A stretch of DNA of 64,000 bases from an uncultured Muribaculaceae bacterium. Its GTDB lineage: Bacteria; Bacteroidota; Bacteroidia; Bacteroidales; Muribaculaceae. Positions 37,675 through 46,907 of this stretch are shown piece by piece. The stretch's first letter is position 1. Each line of letters begins with the position of its first letter. Both the position numbers and the translations under genes were made by a program. The stretch covers positions 16,811 to 80,810 of the forward strand of contig CAJTXL010000012.1 in NCBI GenBank assembly GCA_910583525.1, in the 5' to 3' direction. Under the pieces are notes generated by a model. It did not search any database, was not told where the DNA came from, and worked only from the letters and a program-made list of their open reading frames with translations.

Positions 37675-38694
37675 TCAACCATTGTCGTTGGCCTTATCTT
37701 GTTTGCCTTTTGCTTTCGCGTTAAGTTCCTTTATGGTATCAAGATAAGCCCGTTCCACAGGCGATAGCTCGCGTACTTGAAATAAACGGTATTCCTGTTC
37801 TGCCTTCTCCATGGCTTGTTGATGACTTATAGAGCCGGCTCCGTTGAGCAATGCTTCGCCGGTCGAAGAAAGGATGTTGTCGAGTTGCTGCACATAGTCG
37901 CTCATGTACATCGGACGGCGGCGCATAGCCTGAATTTCTGCAAAATCGAAGTATCCCGATACGAGATTGTTCAGAATTTTAAGTTCTTCTTCGCTCAGAT
38001 AGTTCTTGGCAATCTTTGCATCGCGCAATGTTGGGTGGTCTCCTTTGAACGATGTAAGTCCCATCAACGGCGAGTCGGCGTTTGCGCGCTTGAAAATAAG
38101 CTCGGCTGCCGTATGCCCATGTGCGGCAAAATGTAGCTTGTTTTGTACAATCTTGAAAAACTCAACGGAAATATACGAGCGAGGGTCGTAGTCGACCGCT
38201 GTGGCATAGAGGTCGAGAACCTGACGGTACATCACTTTTTCAGAACTGCGTATGTCGCGTATGCGGTCGAGCAGTTCTTGCCAATAAGCGCCGCCACCGT
38301 TTCCCTTCAGCCGCTCATCATCCATTGTGAAGCCCTTGATGATATATTCTTTGAGCCGTTCTGTCGCCCATCGCCTGAAATGCGTAGCGATAACCGACCG
38401 AATACGATAGCCCAACGAGATAATCATGTCAAGGTTGTAGAATGGAAGCTCACGAGACACTTGCCGATTGCCTTCTTGGCGAACCTGTCGGAATTTCCGA
38501 CAGGTTGAGGCTTCGTCCAACTCGCCATCTTCATAGATGTGTTGTATATGTTCAACCACATTGCTTCTTGACGTCTGATAAAGTTCAGTCATCTGCTGTT
38601 GCGACAGCCAAACAGTCTCGCCCGTAAATTTAACCTCAATCCGGGTATCGCCATCGTCACCCTGATATATGATTATCTGATTGTTCTCACCCAT
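37675..38694 (-). CDS. RhuM-family protein
   Basis: A 339-residue cytoplasmic protein matching the RhuM family (first named in a Salmonella pathogenicity island, widespread on mobile islands). Recognisable blocks: WLSQQQMTELYQTSRSNVVEHI (an N-terminal DNA-binding-like helix pair, quoted here only to name its position near residues 29-50), YNLDMIISLGYRI and RRWATERLKEYI. The middle contains a Fic/Doc-like segment with HGHTAAE. The function is not established. It starts 12 bp after yggS ends and is followed by a membrane hydrolase, both in the direction of the dcw operon. Presence between housekeeping genes suggests insertion. Confidence 0.88.
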   Translation of the reverse strand: MGENNQIIIYQGDDGDTRIEVKFTGETVWLSQQQMTELYQTSRSNVVEHIQHIYEDGELDEASTCRKFRQVRQEGNRQVSRELPFYNLDMIISLGYRIRSVIATHFRRWATERLKEYIIKGFTMDDERLKGNGGGAYWQELLDRIRDIRSSEKVMYRQVLDLYATAVDYDPRSYISVEFFKIVQNKLHFAAHGHTAAELIFKRANADSPLMGLTSFKGDHPTLRDAKIAKNYLSEEELKILNNLVSGYFDFAEIQAMRRRPMYMSDYVQQLDNILSSTGEALLNGAGSISHQQAMEKAEQEYRLFQVRELSPVERAYLDTIKELNAKAKGKQDKANDNG

Positions 38695-38706
38695 AGCTAT
38701 GGAATT

Positions 38707-39381
38707 TCAGTATTGTCGCGCCCCGAAGATGGCTGTGCCCACCCTCACGAGGTTCGAACCGGCGGCTATCGCCAACGGATAATCGTCGCTCATACCCATC
38801 GAGAGTATGTCAAAACCTCGCAAATCGGGGCATAAGGCCTCTATTTGGCGTTTGATGTCGGCTATGGCTTCGAAATCGGCGCTTATCCGAGCGGTGTCGT
38901 CGGTGTTCGACGCCATACCCATTATGCCGCAGATATGTGTGGCGCGCAGGTTTTCAAACCGTCGTGCCTTGAAGTATTCGAGCAGTTCTTCGGGCAGAAA
39001 CCCGAATTTGGTTTCTTCTTGTGCGACATGAACCTGCATCAGCACACGGCTCGTTACGTCGGCACGATCCGATTCTTTGTCTATCAGTTCCAGCAGACGC
39101 TCCGAATCGACGCTTTCTATAAGCGCTATGCGGCGTGTCGCCACCAAGGCTCTGACTTTGTTCGTCTGCAGATGCCCTATGAAATGCCAGCGTATGTCGT
39201 CGGGTAGCATCGGAATTTTGGCGAGCAGTTCCTGTATGCGGCTTTCGCCGAAAGCGCGTTGCCCGGCCTCGTAGGCTTCGAGCAAAGCTTCGGTCGGATG
39301 GAACTTGCTTACAGCGACAAGCTCCACACCCCGGGGGAGTGTGGAGCGTATACGTGTGAGCGAAGTGGCTATAGAAGCCAT
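38707..39381 (-). CDS. yggS: YggS-family PLP homeostasis protein
   Basis: A 224-residue PLP-binding protein. LVAVSKFHP carries the PLP lysine (K26), followed by FGESRIQEL and WHFIGHLQTNK, the family hallmarks. It controls free pyridoxal phosphate and amino-acid balance. ATG 39381 coincides with the end of the DUF4494 gene, so the two overlap by one base. The YggS-DUF4494 pair is common in Bacteroidales. Confidence 0.95.
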   Translation of the reverse strand: MASIATSLTRIRSTLPRGVELVAVSKFHPTEALLEAYEAGQRAFGESRIQELLAKIPMLPDDIRWHFIGHLQTNKVRALVATRRIALIESVDSERLLELIDKESDRADVTSRVLMQVHVAQEETKFGFLPEELLEYFKARRFENLRATHICGIMGMASNTDDTARISADFEAIADIKRQIEALCPDLRGFDILSMGMSDDYPLAIAAGSNLVRVGTAIFGARQY

Positions 39382-39815
39382 TATTCCACTACTTTCATCT
39401 TGTACACGTCCATGAGCGGAGTCTCCGAAATCTGTACTATTTCGTAGTCGGCCATGGTTCCTTTCATGCCTTCTTCAAAGTTGGCGAGGGCATGCTTGAA
39501 GTTGGCGGCCTGCACCAGTATCAGCGATGTCGAGCGCTTTTCGGCGGCTGTCTTCTCGTCAATGGTGATGAAAGCCACTTTCACCATATACCAGCGGTCG
39601 CCGGTCTCGTCCCAGAAAATTTCGGCTATCTTGGTGGGCTTGATGGCCGAGACGGTGAACTCGCCCGAAATGAACGGACGCTGTTCTTCTGTTATACGGG
39701 CCTCTGCCTCAGTAAACGACAAGGCGTCGACAAGATATGGTTCGTTGACTTTTTTTACCGCTCCGTTCTCCTGGAGTTTTTCGTATCTTACTTTACATTC
39801 GTACCAATTGGACAT
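39381..39815 (-). CDS. DUF4494 domain-containing protein
   Basis: A 144-residue soluble protein of the Bacteroidota DUF4494 family, opening WYECKVRYEK and containing LVDALSFTEAEARI. No signal peptide, no catalytic motif. Its function is unknown. Tight linkage to yggS is the only clue. Confidence 0.9.
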   Translation of the reverse strand: MSNWYECKVRYEKLQENGAVKKVNEPYLVDALSFTEAEARITEEQRPFISGEFTVSAIKPTKIAEIFWDETGDRWYMVKVAFITIDEKTAAEKRSTSLILVQAANFKHALANFEEGMKGTMADYEIVQISETPLMDVYKMKVVE

Positions 39816-39822
39816 AACGTAT

Positions 39823-40938
39823 TTATTCGTTTAGTATTCTTTTTAATATTGGGATTAGTTTCGCTGAATAATGTTTGAAGCCCAGGTCGGTGAGGTGGAT
39901 GCCGTCCACCGTCCCGTCATCCTCGGGCCCGTCAAGGTTTATGGCGTCGACATAGTAGAGCCCGTCGGCTCCGTCGGCTTTGAGGCGTTCGTAATTGTGC
40001 CTGAACGCGGCATTTTTGGCCGGAAGATAGCGGCCGAAGTAAGAGTCGTAGCGTGCATAGGGATATATAGGACCTTCGACCATCACTATGGGGACTTCGG
40101 GCCGGGCTTTGCGGATAATGTCGATGAAACCATATGTGAGTGTGTCGCACATCATCTCGGTGCAGTTCGGCACAGGGTCGATGATGAAGGCTGCCACATC
40201 GGGTATCGTTGCCATTGCGCGCGCCATGCACGCGTCCATTTTGCCTTGACCGCTGTGTCCCAGGTTTATTACTTCGCGATTCAGGGCGCGCGAAATTATA
40301 TTGGTCGAATCCATGCCGGTGCGAGATGCGCAGCCCCCTTGCATAATGCTCGTACCATATGCTACTATGCGGCCTGTGGGGCGTATCAGAGATTTGTCGC
40401 CACGGTCTATGGTCGCTGTACTGTCGATTTTCACTTCCAACCGTTCGACGCCGTCGTAGAGCGGAAAGTAGAGCAGATACTCCGTCATACGTGTAGTGTC
40501 GAGGTTGTTGAGGTATACACTCTCGCAAATCTTATCGTCGGTATTGTTTACAATCGGCCGGTTTGTGTTGGCATGGCGCCAAGCCGAATCACCCTCGAAC
40601 ACATAAATGTCCGTACCCTTGATGCCCGTGTCAGCCATGTGCGGCATATGGTTGTCGAACATAAGTTTGTAGCGCACGCCTATGCGCGACGAATTGGTGG
40701 CGAAACGGACGGCTATGCCGGCCGAGTTCAGTCCCAGTCGCCATAGCTCGGGTCGTACGCTGTCTTTAAGCGCAAGAGGCAGACGGGTATACGGACCTTG
40801 CGTATCGGCAAATCCTTTGTTGATTATGCGCAGTTCTTGGGCGTCGACATATCGCCATGGCCGCTCGGCCGGCTTGGAGGCCAACGCCAAAAATATTGCA
40901 CAGGTTATAAAAACGATAGATGCAGACAGACGTCTCAT
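39823..40938 (-). CDS. Secreted SGNH/GDSL-type esterase
   Basis: A 371-residue exported hydrolase with an N-terminal signal peptide or anchor (to about residue 20). An N-terminal beta-sandwich (about 30-185) precedes an SGNH domain: VAYGTSIMQGG carries the serine of block I, GHSGQGKMD contains block II, and DGIHLTDLGFKHY gives the D and H of block V. This arrangement fits carbohydrate or peptidoglycan O-deacetylases. It sits 7 bp before DUF4494 and 5 bp after the sirtuin. The substrate is not known. Confidence 0.88.
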   Translation of the reverse strand: MRRLSASIVFITCAIFLALASKPAERPWRYVDAQELRIINKGFADTQGPYTRLPLALKDSVRPELWRLGLNSAGIAVRFATNSSRIGVRYKLMFDNHMPHMADTGIKGTDIYVFEGDSAWRHANTNRPIVNNTDDKICESVYLNNLDTTRMTEYLLYFPLYDGVERLEVKIDSTATIDRGDKSLIRPTGRIVAYGTSIMQGGCASRTGMDSTNIISRALNREVINLGHSGQGKMDACMARAMATIPDVAAFIIDPVPNCTEMMCDTLTYGFIDIIRKARPEVPIVMVEGPIYPYARYDSYFGRYLPAKNAAFRHNYERLKADGADGLYYVDAINLDGPEDDGTVDGIHLTDLGFKHYSAKLIPILKRILNE

Positions 40939-40943
40939 GCTGT

Positions 40944-41636
40944 TTACTTCAATAGTATGTCGCAGAGTTTTTTAAGCCCGTCAGAGGCCGTGGCCTGTAT
41001 TACGGTGACGCCGTCGGGCACCTTCGACGGGTTCGGGTCTATGTAGTAGACCGGGGCTCCCTGACGCACATAGTTCAGCAGTGCTGCGGCCGGATAGACG
41101 GCCAGGCTCGTGCCTATGATGACGAATATGTCGGCTTCGGCCGCAATGCGTGTCGCGAGCTCGAACATGGGCACGGCTTCCTGGAAAAACACTATATGTG
41201 GACGTATGCGGTGCCCGTCGATACTGCTTTCGGGGCTTGTGGTGTCGCTGTAGTCCGACAACGGATAAATGAGGTCGGGGTCGTCGACGGCACGTACTTT
41301 CATCAGTTCGCCGTGCAGGTGCATCACTTGGCTGCTGCCGGCCCGTTCGTGAAGGTCATCTACGTTCTGTGTTATCACGTACATGTCGAAATGCTCCTCA
41401 AGTTCATGCAGCAGTTCGTGTGCACGGTTGGGTCTGACCTTGCCGAGGGCGGCACGACGTTCGTTGTAGAACCTGTGCACCAGCGCCGGATTGCGCGCGA
41501 AGCCGTCGGCGCTGGCTACGTCCATCACGGGATATTGCTCCCACAGGCCGCCGGCATCGCGGAAAGTCGAAATGCCGCTTTCGGCGCTGATGCCGGCGCC
41601 GGTCGATACCACAAGTTTCGGTTTCTTATCTGTCAT
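40944..41636 (-). CDS. cobB: Sirtuin-type NAD-dependent protein deacylase
   Basis: A 230-residue sirtuin. GAGIS (13-17), QNVD (90-93) and H108 of HLHG are present. Y57 and R60 (YNER) match the YxxR signature of class III sirtuins that remove succinyl or malonyl groups. The four zinc-binding cysteines of most sirtuins are absent from the small domain, and the protein has only one cysteine near its end. The gene overlaps the end of ftsZ by 11 bp. Deacylase activity is expected from the intact NAD site, but the lack of a zinc ribbon is notable. Confidence 0.9.
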   Translation of the reverse strand: MTDKKPKLVVSTGAGISAESGISTFRDAGGLWEQYPVMDVASADGFARNPALVHRFYNERRAALGKVRPNRAHELLHELEEHFDMYVITQNVDDLHERAGSSQVMHLHGELMKVRAVDDPDLIYPLSDYSDTTSPESSIDGHRIRPHIVFFQEAVPMFELATRIAAEADIFVIIGTSLAVYPAAALLNYVRQGAPVYYIDPNPSKVPDGVTVIQATASDGLKKLCDILLK

Positions 41637-43008
41637 CTGTCGAGAAGAAAATTTGGTTGCCCGATTGAGCTTTGCCTTGTTCGGCTGTATTATCGTTCGC
41701 CTGTGTCGGTTTTTCGCTGCGTGCCGCTATGGTGGCGCGGCGTTTGTCGCGCTTGAATGCCGGTGAACGCTCAACCATCTCTATGGCATCGTCGTCGTCG
41801 AGCTGCTCGGGGGTGAGCACAAAATAGTTTTGGGTTTCCTGACGGCGTGTGAAATCTTCAACCTTGTCTTTACCGTAGGCTGCCGCGATTCGCGTGTCGA
41901 CGCCGCTCGGGGTATCGGGTTGTTCGGTTTTACGCCCTTCGATGATGTCGATGCGCGAGCCGCCCGTTTCGACCGATACGTCGAAGCCCGACGCCAGAAT
42001 GGTGAATTTGATTTTATTGCCAAGGCTGTCGTCGTAGCCCCAACCGAATTTTATGTGTACGTGCTTGTTTATCTCTTCAACGAGGCGGTTGGCTTCGGTA
42101 GCCTCCGAAACACGGAACGACGGTTCGATGTCGTGCGAGATATAGAACGCGAACAGCAGTTCTTTGGCCGACATTATGTCGGTGTCGCAAAGCAGTGGAG
42201 AGTGGAGAGCGTTCTTGATGGCCTGCGACATGCGCACGCCGCGTTCGCCTTCGCCGTAGCCTACCGAGATGAGGGCCGTGCGCCCGTCGCGCAGACAAGT
42301 GTCTACGTCGCGCATGTCTATGTTGATGTTGGCCAATGTGGTCACCATATCGGAAATCGTACGTGCCGCTGTGGTGAGTATGTCGTCGGCCTTGGTGAAG
42401 GCTACGTCCCAGTCGAGGTCGGGATAGATGTTGCCGAGCCTGTCGTTGTTGATGACAAGCATCGCGTCGACATTCTGCTGAAGCCGTGCGGCTCCGTCAA
42501 TGGCACTGCTGATTTTCTGCATGCCCTCGAAGAAGAACGGTATCGTGACTATGCCCACCGTAAGTATACCTTTGCCTTTGGCTACACCGGCGACAACGGG
42601 AGCGCCGCCCGTGCCTGTGCCGCCGCCCATGCCGGCGGTGACGAATACCATCTTCACGCTCGGGGTGAGCAGTTTCTCTATTTCGGGTATGCTTTCCTGG
42701 GCGGCCTGTGCGCCTACTTCGGGCTTTCCTCCGGCGCCAAGACCTCCGCACAGTTCGGGGCCGAGGAGCACTTTGGTGGATACCGGAAGCGATTCGAGTG
42801 CCTGACGGTCGGTGTTGAGAACCACGAAATCGACGCCTTTGACGCCTTGCTCGTGCATATATGCCACGGCATTGCAACCGCCGCCGCCTACGCCCATGGC
42901 TATGATGGTGGGCGCATCGGGCATTGTCGGGTCGGGTGTGTTATGTAGCTTCTCTATGAGGTTTGAGTCTTCAGGGTCTGACATATATGAATTGGGTATT
43001 GTGTTCAA
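41626..43008 (-). CDS. ftsZ: Cell division protein FtsZ
   Basis: A 460-residue tubulin-like GTPase. GVGGGGCNAV is the N-terminal nucleotide loop and GGGTGTGGAPV the tubulin signature; NNDRL and the T7 loop NIDMRDVDT follow. It polymerises into the Z ring. A variable tail rich in charged residues (about 345-460) follows the GTPase core. An alternative start at 42984 (MSDPED) is possible, but ATG 43008 lies 6 bp after ftsA and keeps normal spacing. Last division gene of the dcw cluster. Confidence 0.97.
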   Translation of the reverse strand: MNTIPNSYMSDPEDSNLIEKLHNTPDPTMPDAPTIIAMGVGGGGCNAVAYMHEQGVKGVDFVVLNTDRQALESLPVSTKVLLGPELCGGLGAGGKPEVGAQAAQESIPEIEKLLTPSVKMVFVTAGMGGGTGTGGAPVVAGVAKGKGILTVGIVTIPFFFEGMQKISSAIDGAARLQQNVDAMLVINNDRLGNIYPDLDWDVAFTKADDILTTAARTISDMVTTLANINIDMRDVDTCLRDGRTALISVGYGEGERGVRMSQAIKNALHSPLLCDTDIMSAKELLFAFYISHDIEPSFRVSEATEANRLVEEINKHVHIKFGWGYDDSLGNKIKFTILASGFDVSVETGGSRIDIIEGRKTEQPDTPSGVDTRIAAAYGKDKVEDFTRRQETQNYFVLTPEQLDDDDAIEMVERSPAFKRDKRRATIAARSEKPTQANDNTAEQGKAQSGNQIFFSTDDR

Positions 43009-43014
43009 GAAATA

Positions 43015-44625
43015 TCAGTTGTCGTCGTCATCGTCGAAATCATCGCTTTTGAATATGCCGATGAATTTGTCGCGGATGCTGCCGATGACGCGTTTTGTCT
43101 GTTTGAAATGGTCCGGGTCGTTTTCGGGGTCGTCGTAGTCTTCGGAGTCCTTTCTACGTCTGGGAGCCGTATCTTCTTCCTCTTCTTCAGGCTCGAAAAC
43201 GTCGAGTTCGTTTTCTTCGTCTTCTTTTTCGCGATGTCTGCGTCCGAAACCGAAAAAGCCACGGCCTTGAGCTTTGCCGTCAATCTTTTCGTCGTCGTAT
43301 TCCTCCTCGTCGTCATCGTCTTCAAGAAGGTTATCATCGTCTTCGTCGGGCAGCGGACGGCGTTCAGGCGTCTGCTTGGCGTTTTTCGGCTGTTTTACGC
43401 TTTCATGACGTACATCGATTCTTTCTTCCGGCTCGTCCTCGTCGGCTTCTTCTAAATCCTCGTCGTCTGCCGTTACGGTTGTTGCAGACTTTTGCTCGCT
43501 CAGGCAGTTCCATTGCGGCCGTTTTGCGCCGGCGGCGAGGAGTGCCACTACGTCGATGTTGTCGGCATTGTTGCGGCCGGCCACTCTGAAAGCTATGTCG
43601 TCGGGCATTGAGGCTACGCGTACCGGCATTTTGCATTGCGCGCCCAATTGGGCCGCGAACTCGGGCAGTTTGGCACCGCCGCCGACAAGGATTATTTTCG
43701 ACAGCGACTCCGAGTCGTAGCCCGACAGTTCTATCTGGTTGAGGATATTTGCGGCTATTTCGCCTGCACGGGCGCGGACGTAGCCGTTCACCTCTTCGGC
43801 ATTGGGGTTCTCTTCGCTGTTTACGTTGTCGGCAAGTGTGCCGAGGGTGAGCTTGTAGTTCTCTGCGGCTTCTTCGGTGATGCCAAGTCCGGCCATAAGG
43901 TCGAGCGTTATAAGCCGTGAACCCATGGGGATGGTCGACAGGAACGCTAATGTGCCGTCTTTATACACCGATACCGTCGTGGTTTCTGCCCCAAAGTCCA
44001 CAAGGGCGCATCCGAGCTCGCGTTCGTCGGGTGTCAGAACAAGGTCGCCTATGGCTGTCGGACGCAGCTCGTACACGATATTCTCGTGGTCGACGGTGTC
44101 GAATTTGAGGCGGTCGAGGTTTTGGCGCGTCTCTTTGCCGCAGGTCAGCATCATGAACTCTCCGCGCAGGGTTTCGCCGAAAGTGCCCACAGCTTTGCGT
44201 ACGGCGGCGTTGTTCACATAGAACATACGCGGCACAGTGGCCTCGATGTTCTTGTCACCCATGAAATCGCGTGTCGCTTCATACATTAGCCGTTGTACTT
44301 GCGTTTCGGTAATTTCCACTTCGTGCGGAAATTTCAGCGATGCGCGTGCCGGTGCGGCCGACAGCGAGCGGCCTCCGAGACTCAGCGACATAGCCGTGAT
44401 TTTACGCGGCGCTACGGCGGCAGATGCCTCAAGGCGCTGCACAATCTCGTTGACGGCGCCCGATACTTCGCGTATGTTCTGTATTCGGCCGTAACGCACA
44501 TTGTTTGTGTCCGGTATTTCTTCTACGGCAAGCACCGAAAGACGTCCGTCAGGGCCTATGGCTCCGACCGCACCTTTGATTTTCGACGATGCTATTTCGA
44601 TTGCGGCGATTGTTCTTGGTTCCAT
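43015..44625 (-). CDS. ftsA: Cell division protein FtsA with long acidic tail
   Basis: A 536-residue actin-like protein that anchors FtsZ to the membrane. ATG 44625 (MEPRTIAAIEIASS) begins the actin fold; the frame further upstream runs into ftsQ and is not part of it. Motifs include VDFGAETTTVSVY and ILVGGGAKLPEF. From about residue 376 a 161-residue tail follows, made mostly of Asp and Glu runs, with an amphipathic helix near 511-526 (KRVIGSIRDKFIGIFK) that is the likely membrane-targeting sequence, and a final stretch of five Asp. Such a long acidic linker is unusual compared with E. coli FtsA (420 residues). Confidence 0.95.
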   Translation of the reverse strand: MEPRTIAAIEIASSKIKGAVGAIGPDGRLSVLAVEEIPDTNNVRYGRIQNIREVSGAVNEIVQRLEASAAVAPRKITAMSLSLGGRSLSAAPARASLKFPHEVEITETQVQRLMYEATRDFMGDKNIEATVPRMFYVNNAAVRKAVGTFGETLRGEFMMLTCGKETRQNLDRLKFDTVDHENIVYELRPTAIGDLVLTPDERELGCALVDFGAETTTVSVYKDGTLAFLSTIPMGSRLITLDLMAGLGITEEAAENYKLTLGTLADNVNSEENPNAEEVNGYVRARAGEIAANILNQIELSGYDSESLSKIILVGGGAKLPEFAAQLGAQCKMPVRVASMPDDIAFRVAGRNNADNIDVVALLAAGAKRPQWNCLSEQKSATTVTADDEDLEEADEDEPEERIDVRHESVKQPKNAKQTPERRPLPDEDDDNLLEDDDDEEEYDDEKIDGKAQGRGFFGFGRRHREKEDEENELDVFEPEEEEEDTAPRRRKDSEDYDDPENDPDHFKQTKRVIGSIRDKFIGIFKSDDFDDDDDN

Positions 44626-44648
44626 TGCACAGATTTTGGTGTCTATGG

Positions 44649-45500
44649 TTATGCGCCCTCCGATTCTTCTTCGGGCGTCGATTTTGCTACGGTTTCGTTG
44701 TCGTTGATGTCGAGGGCGCCGGTCTGCTCGTCCTCGATAGGCAGTGGCACAGGCTCTACGGCTTTGTCGCGACGGGAGGCTACAACTTGTCCGCGCCACT
44801 TTACGGCAACGGTGTCATAGGTCTGCCATCCTTTGGCTGGCGCCACATGGCGGTAGAACGAGCGGAGCAGTGCGAACTTTTCATTAACACGCGAAGTGTC
44901 GCCGAAGTTCACCACATGTCCGACGATATTCGGAATGAGTATGATGTTGCCGTCGGCTTCCTGCGTCACGGTGGCGACTATGGCACCGGCCTTGGGGTGT
45001 GTGGCTATGTAGTCGAGAAGCGGAAGCAGGCGCTTGGCCGGATGGATGGAGTCGAAACTCCCCACAAGCACGGGCACGTCGAGGTGGTAACGCAGCTCGG
45101 CAGAGATGCGTTTGCCGCCGGCATTGATATAGTACGACGGCTTGCCAGGCTCGAAGACACGCGCCACCGGCACCATAGGCACCACATCGACCTTGATTTT
45201 CCCGTTCGACAGCATCGTCACATTGGCATCCTGTAGCTTGTCTGAGGCTTTGAGTCGTTCCTCAAGGCTTCGCAGGTCAAAACTGCGGCGCAGGCAGCGG
45301 CTAAGGGTGTCGGGGTCTATTCCTGTCTCAATCAGCACGTCGGCAATGCTCACAAACCGCGACGTCGGGTCTGACAGCTCAATTTCCATGCCCGACAAAG
45401 TGTCTTTCGATGCCATGCGCGAGCTCACGGTCATGGCGAAGCCCATGTAGGCCGCTACCAAAATCGAGAGTACGCACATTATTACAGACTTTTTGCTCAT
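44649..45500 (-). CDS. ftsQ: Cell division protein FtsQ
   Basis: A 283-residue bitopic membrane protein: one N-terminal transmembrane segment (about 5-25), then a periplasmic POTRA-like region (VSIADVLIETGIDPDT to about 110) and a beta domain. It has the size and position expected of FtsQ between murC and ftsA. Sequence conservation is low, as usual. The C-terminal ~40 residues are acidic and probably disordered. Confidence 0.88.
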   Translation of the reverse strand: MSKKSVIMCVLSILVAAYMGFAMTVSSRMASKDTLSGMEIELSDPTSRFVSIADVLIETGIDPDTLSRCLRRSFDLRSLEERLKASDKLQDANVTMLSNGKIKVDVVPMVPVARVFEPGKPSYYINAGGKRISAELRYHLDVPVLVGSFDSIHPAKRLLPLLDYIATHPKAGAIVATVTQEADGNIILIPNIVGHVVNFGDTSRVNEKFALLRSFYRHVAPAKGWQTYDTVAVKWRGQVVASRRDKAVEPVPLPIEDEQTGALDINDNETVAKSTPEEESEGA

Positions 45501-45523
45501 ACGGGACAGGCTTTAGTAAACCC

Positions 45524-46894
45524 TTATTTGAGTTTTATAGCATTTACGAGTTTTGGCACCTCGAGGCTGAGGTCTCCGGCTCCGAGTGTCAAAAGGATTT
45601 CAAAGTTACGATTTTTCATCGTATCGACAAAATCTTCCTTTGAAATCATTGTCTTGTCTTCAATTTTTATCTCGTCGAATATGATTTTCGACGAAACACC
45701 GGCTATAGGCTCCTCTCGTGCCGGATAGATGTCGGTCAGGATTACTTCGTCGGCCATCGATAATGCCTTGGCGAACTGCGTCGCGAAATCACGCGTACGT
45801 GTGTAGAGATGGGGTTGGAATACAGCTGTGAGACGCCGCCCGGGGTAGAGTGCGCGCACCGACGCTATGCTGCGGCTCAGCTCGTCGGGGTGGTGCGCGT
45901 AGTCGTCGATTATGACACGGCCGTCGGGGCCGCTTTCTTTAAGATGGAACTCGAAGCGGCGCTCAACGCCCGGATAGCTCTTGATGGCGCTCCGCGCAAG
46001 CTCGGGAGTGAGTTCGCCTGCGAGCCACACGGCACCGAGGGCCGAAACGGCATTGTCGACGTTGATGTCGACGGGAACGCCGAGCTCTATGTCGCTTATG
46101 ATGCCGCCGGGATATACGAAATCGAACACAATCGTACCGTTGCCGGTGCGGACGTTGGCGGCGTAGAAGTCGCCTTCGTTGCGCCCGAAGGTATAGATGC
46201 GCACGCCATCCGGGACACGGGGCTTGAATTTCAGACCCGTGCGCATCAGCAGAAAGCCGTCGGGACGTATCAGTTCGGTGAAATGTGCGAAGCTTTCGAG
46301 GTAGGCCTCTTCTGTGCCGTATATGTCGAGATGGTCCGGGTCGGTGGCGTTGACGATGGCGATGTAGGGCGTGAGCTGATGGAACGAGCGGTCGTATTCG
46401 TCGGCCTCTACAACGCTGAACTGCGAAGTCGCCGACAGCATAAGGTTGCTGTCATAGCCTTTGAGTATGCCTCCGAGGAACGCGTTGCACCCCGTGGCGC
46501 CGCAGTGAAGCACATGGGCCGCCATAGAAGATGTGGTCGTTTTGCCGTGCGTACCCGAAAAACACAGGCTCTTGCTGTGGCGCGTAATCTGCCCCAGCAC
46601 ATACGACCGTTTGTGTATTTCGAAACCGTTGTCGCGGAAGAACGTAAGGGGCTTGTTCGTTTCAGGCACGGCCGGCGTATAGACCACCAAAGTCCCTTCA
46701 CGCTCCTGAAAGGCTTCAGGGATGGCTTCGAAGCTGTCGGCATAACTGACAGTAGCCCCTTCGGCTGCGAGTTCGTCGGTAAGCGCCGATTCGGTGCGGT
46801 CGTAACCGGCAACAGGAACTCCTTTCGACATATAATAACGCGCAAGGGCGGCCATGCCGATGCCGCCTATGCCTACAAAATATACTCTTTCCAT
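45524..46894 (-). CDS. murC: UDP-N-acetylmuramate-L-alanine ligase
   Basis: A 456-residue Mur ligase adding the first L-alanine to UDP-MurNAc. VGIGGIGMAAL marks the UDP-binding domain, GTHGKTTTS the ATP loop and DDYAHHPDE the C-terminal domain motif. ATG 46894 is chosen because the conserved N-terminus begins there; a GTG at 46921 would overlap murG. It starts 13 bp after the murG stop. Confidence 0.96.
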   Translation of the reverse strand: MERVYFVGIGGIGMAALARYYMSKGVPVAGYDRTESALTDELAAEGATVSYADSFEAIPEAFQEREGTLVVYTPAVPETNKPLTFFRDNGFEIHKRSYVLGQITRHSKSLCFSGTHGKTTTSSMAAHVLHCGATGCNAFLGGILKGYDSNLMLSATSQFSVVEADEYDRSFHQLTPYIAIVNATDPDHLDIYGTEEAYLESFAHFTELIRPDGFLLMRTGLKFKPRVPDGVRIYTFGRNEGDFYAANVRTGNGTIVFDFVYPGGIISDIELGVPVDINVDNAVSALGAVWLAGELTPELARSAIKSYPGVERRFEFHLKESGPDGRVIIDDYAHHPDELSRSIASVRALYPGRRLTAVFQPHLYTRTRDFATQFAKALSMADEVILTDIYPAREEPIAGVSSKIIFDEIKIEDKTMISKEDFVDTMKNRNFEILLTLGAGDLSLEVPKLVNAIKLK

Positions 46895-46907
46895 TTCTGT
46901 CTGGCAA

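Noticed and set aside
41830..42948. Long plus-strand open frame opposite ftsZ
   Set aside because: Shadow of the G+C-rich ftsZ gene; composition is that of an antisense frame.
44626..44799. 58-codon extension of ftsA into ftsQ
   Set aside because: Basic low-complexity shadow of ftsQ; the actin fold begins at ATG 44625.
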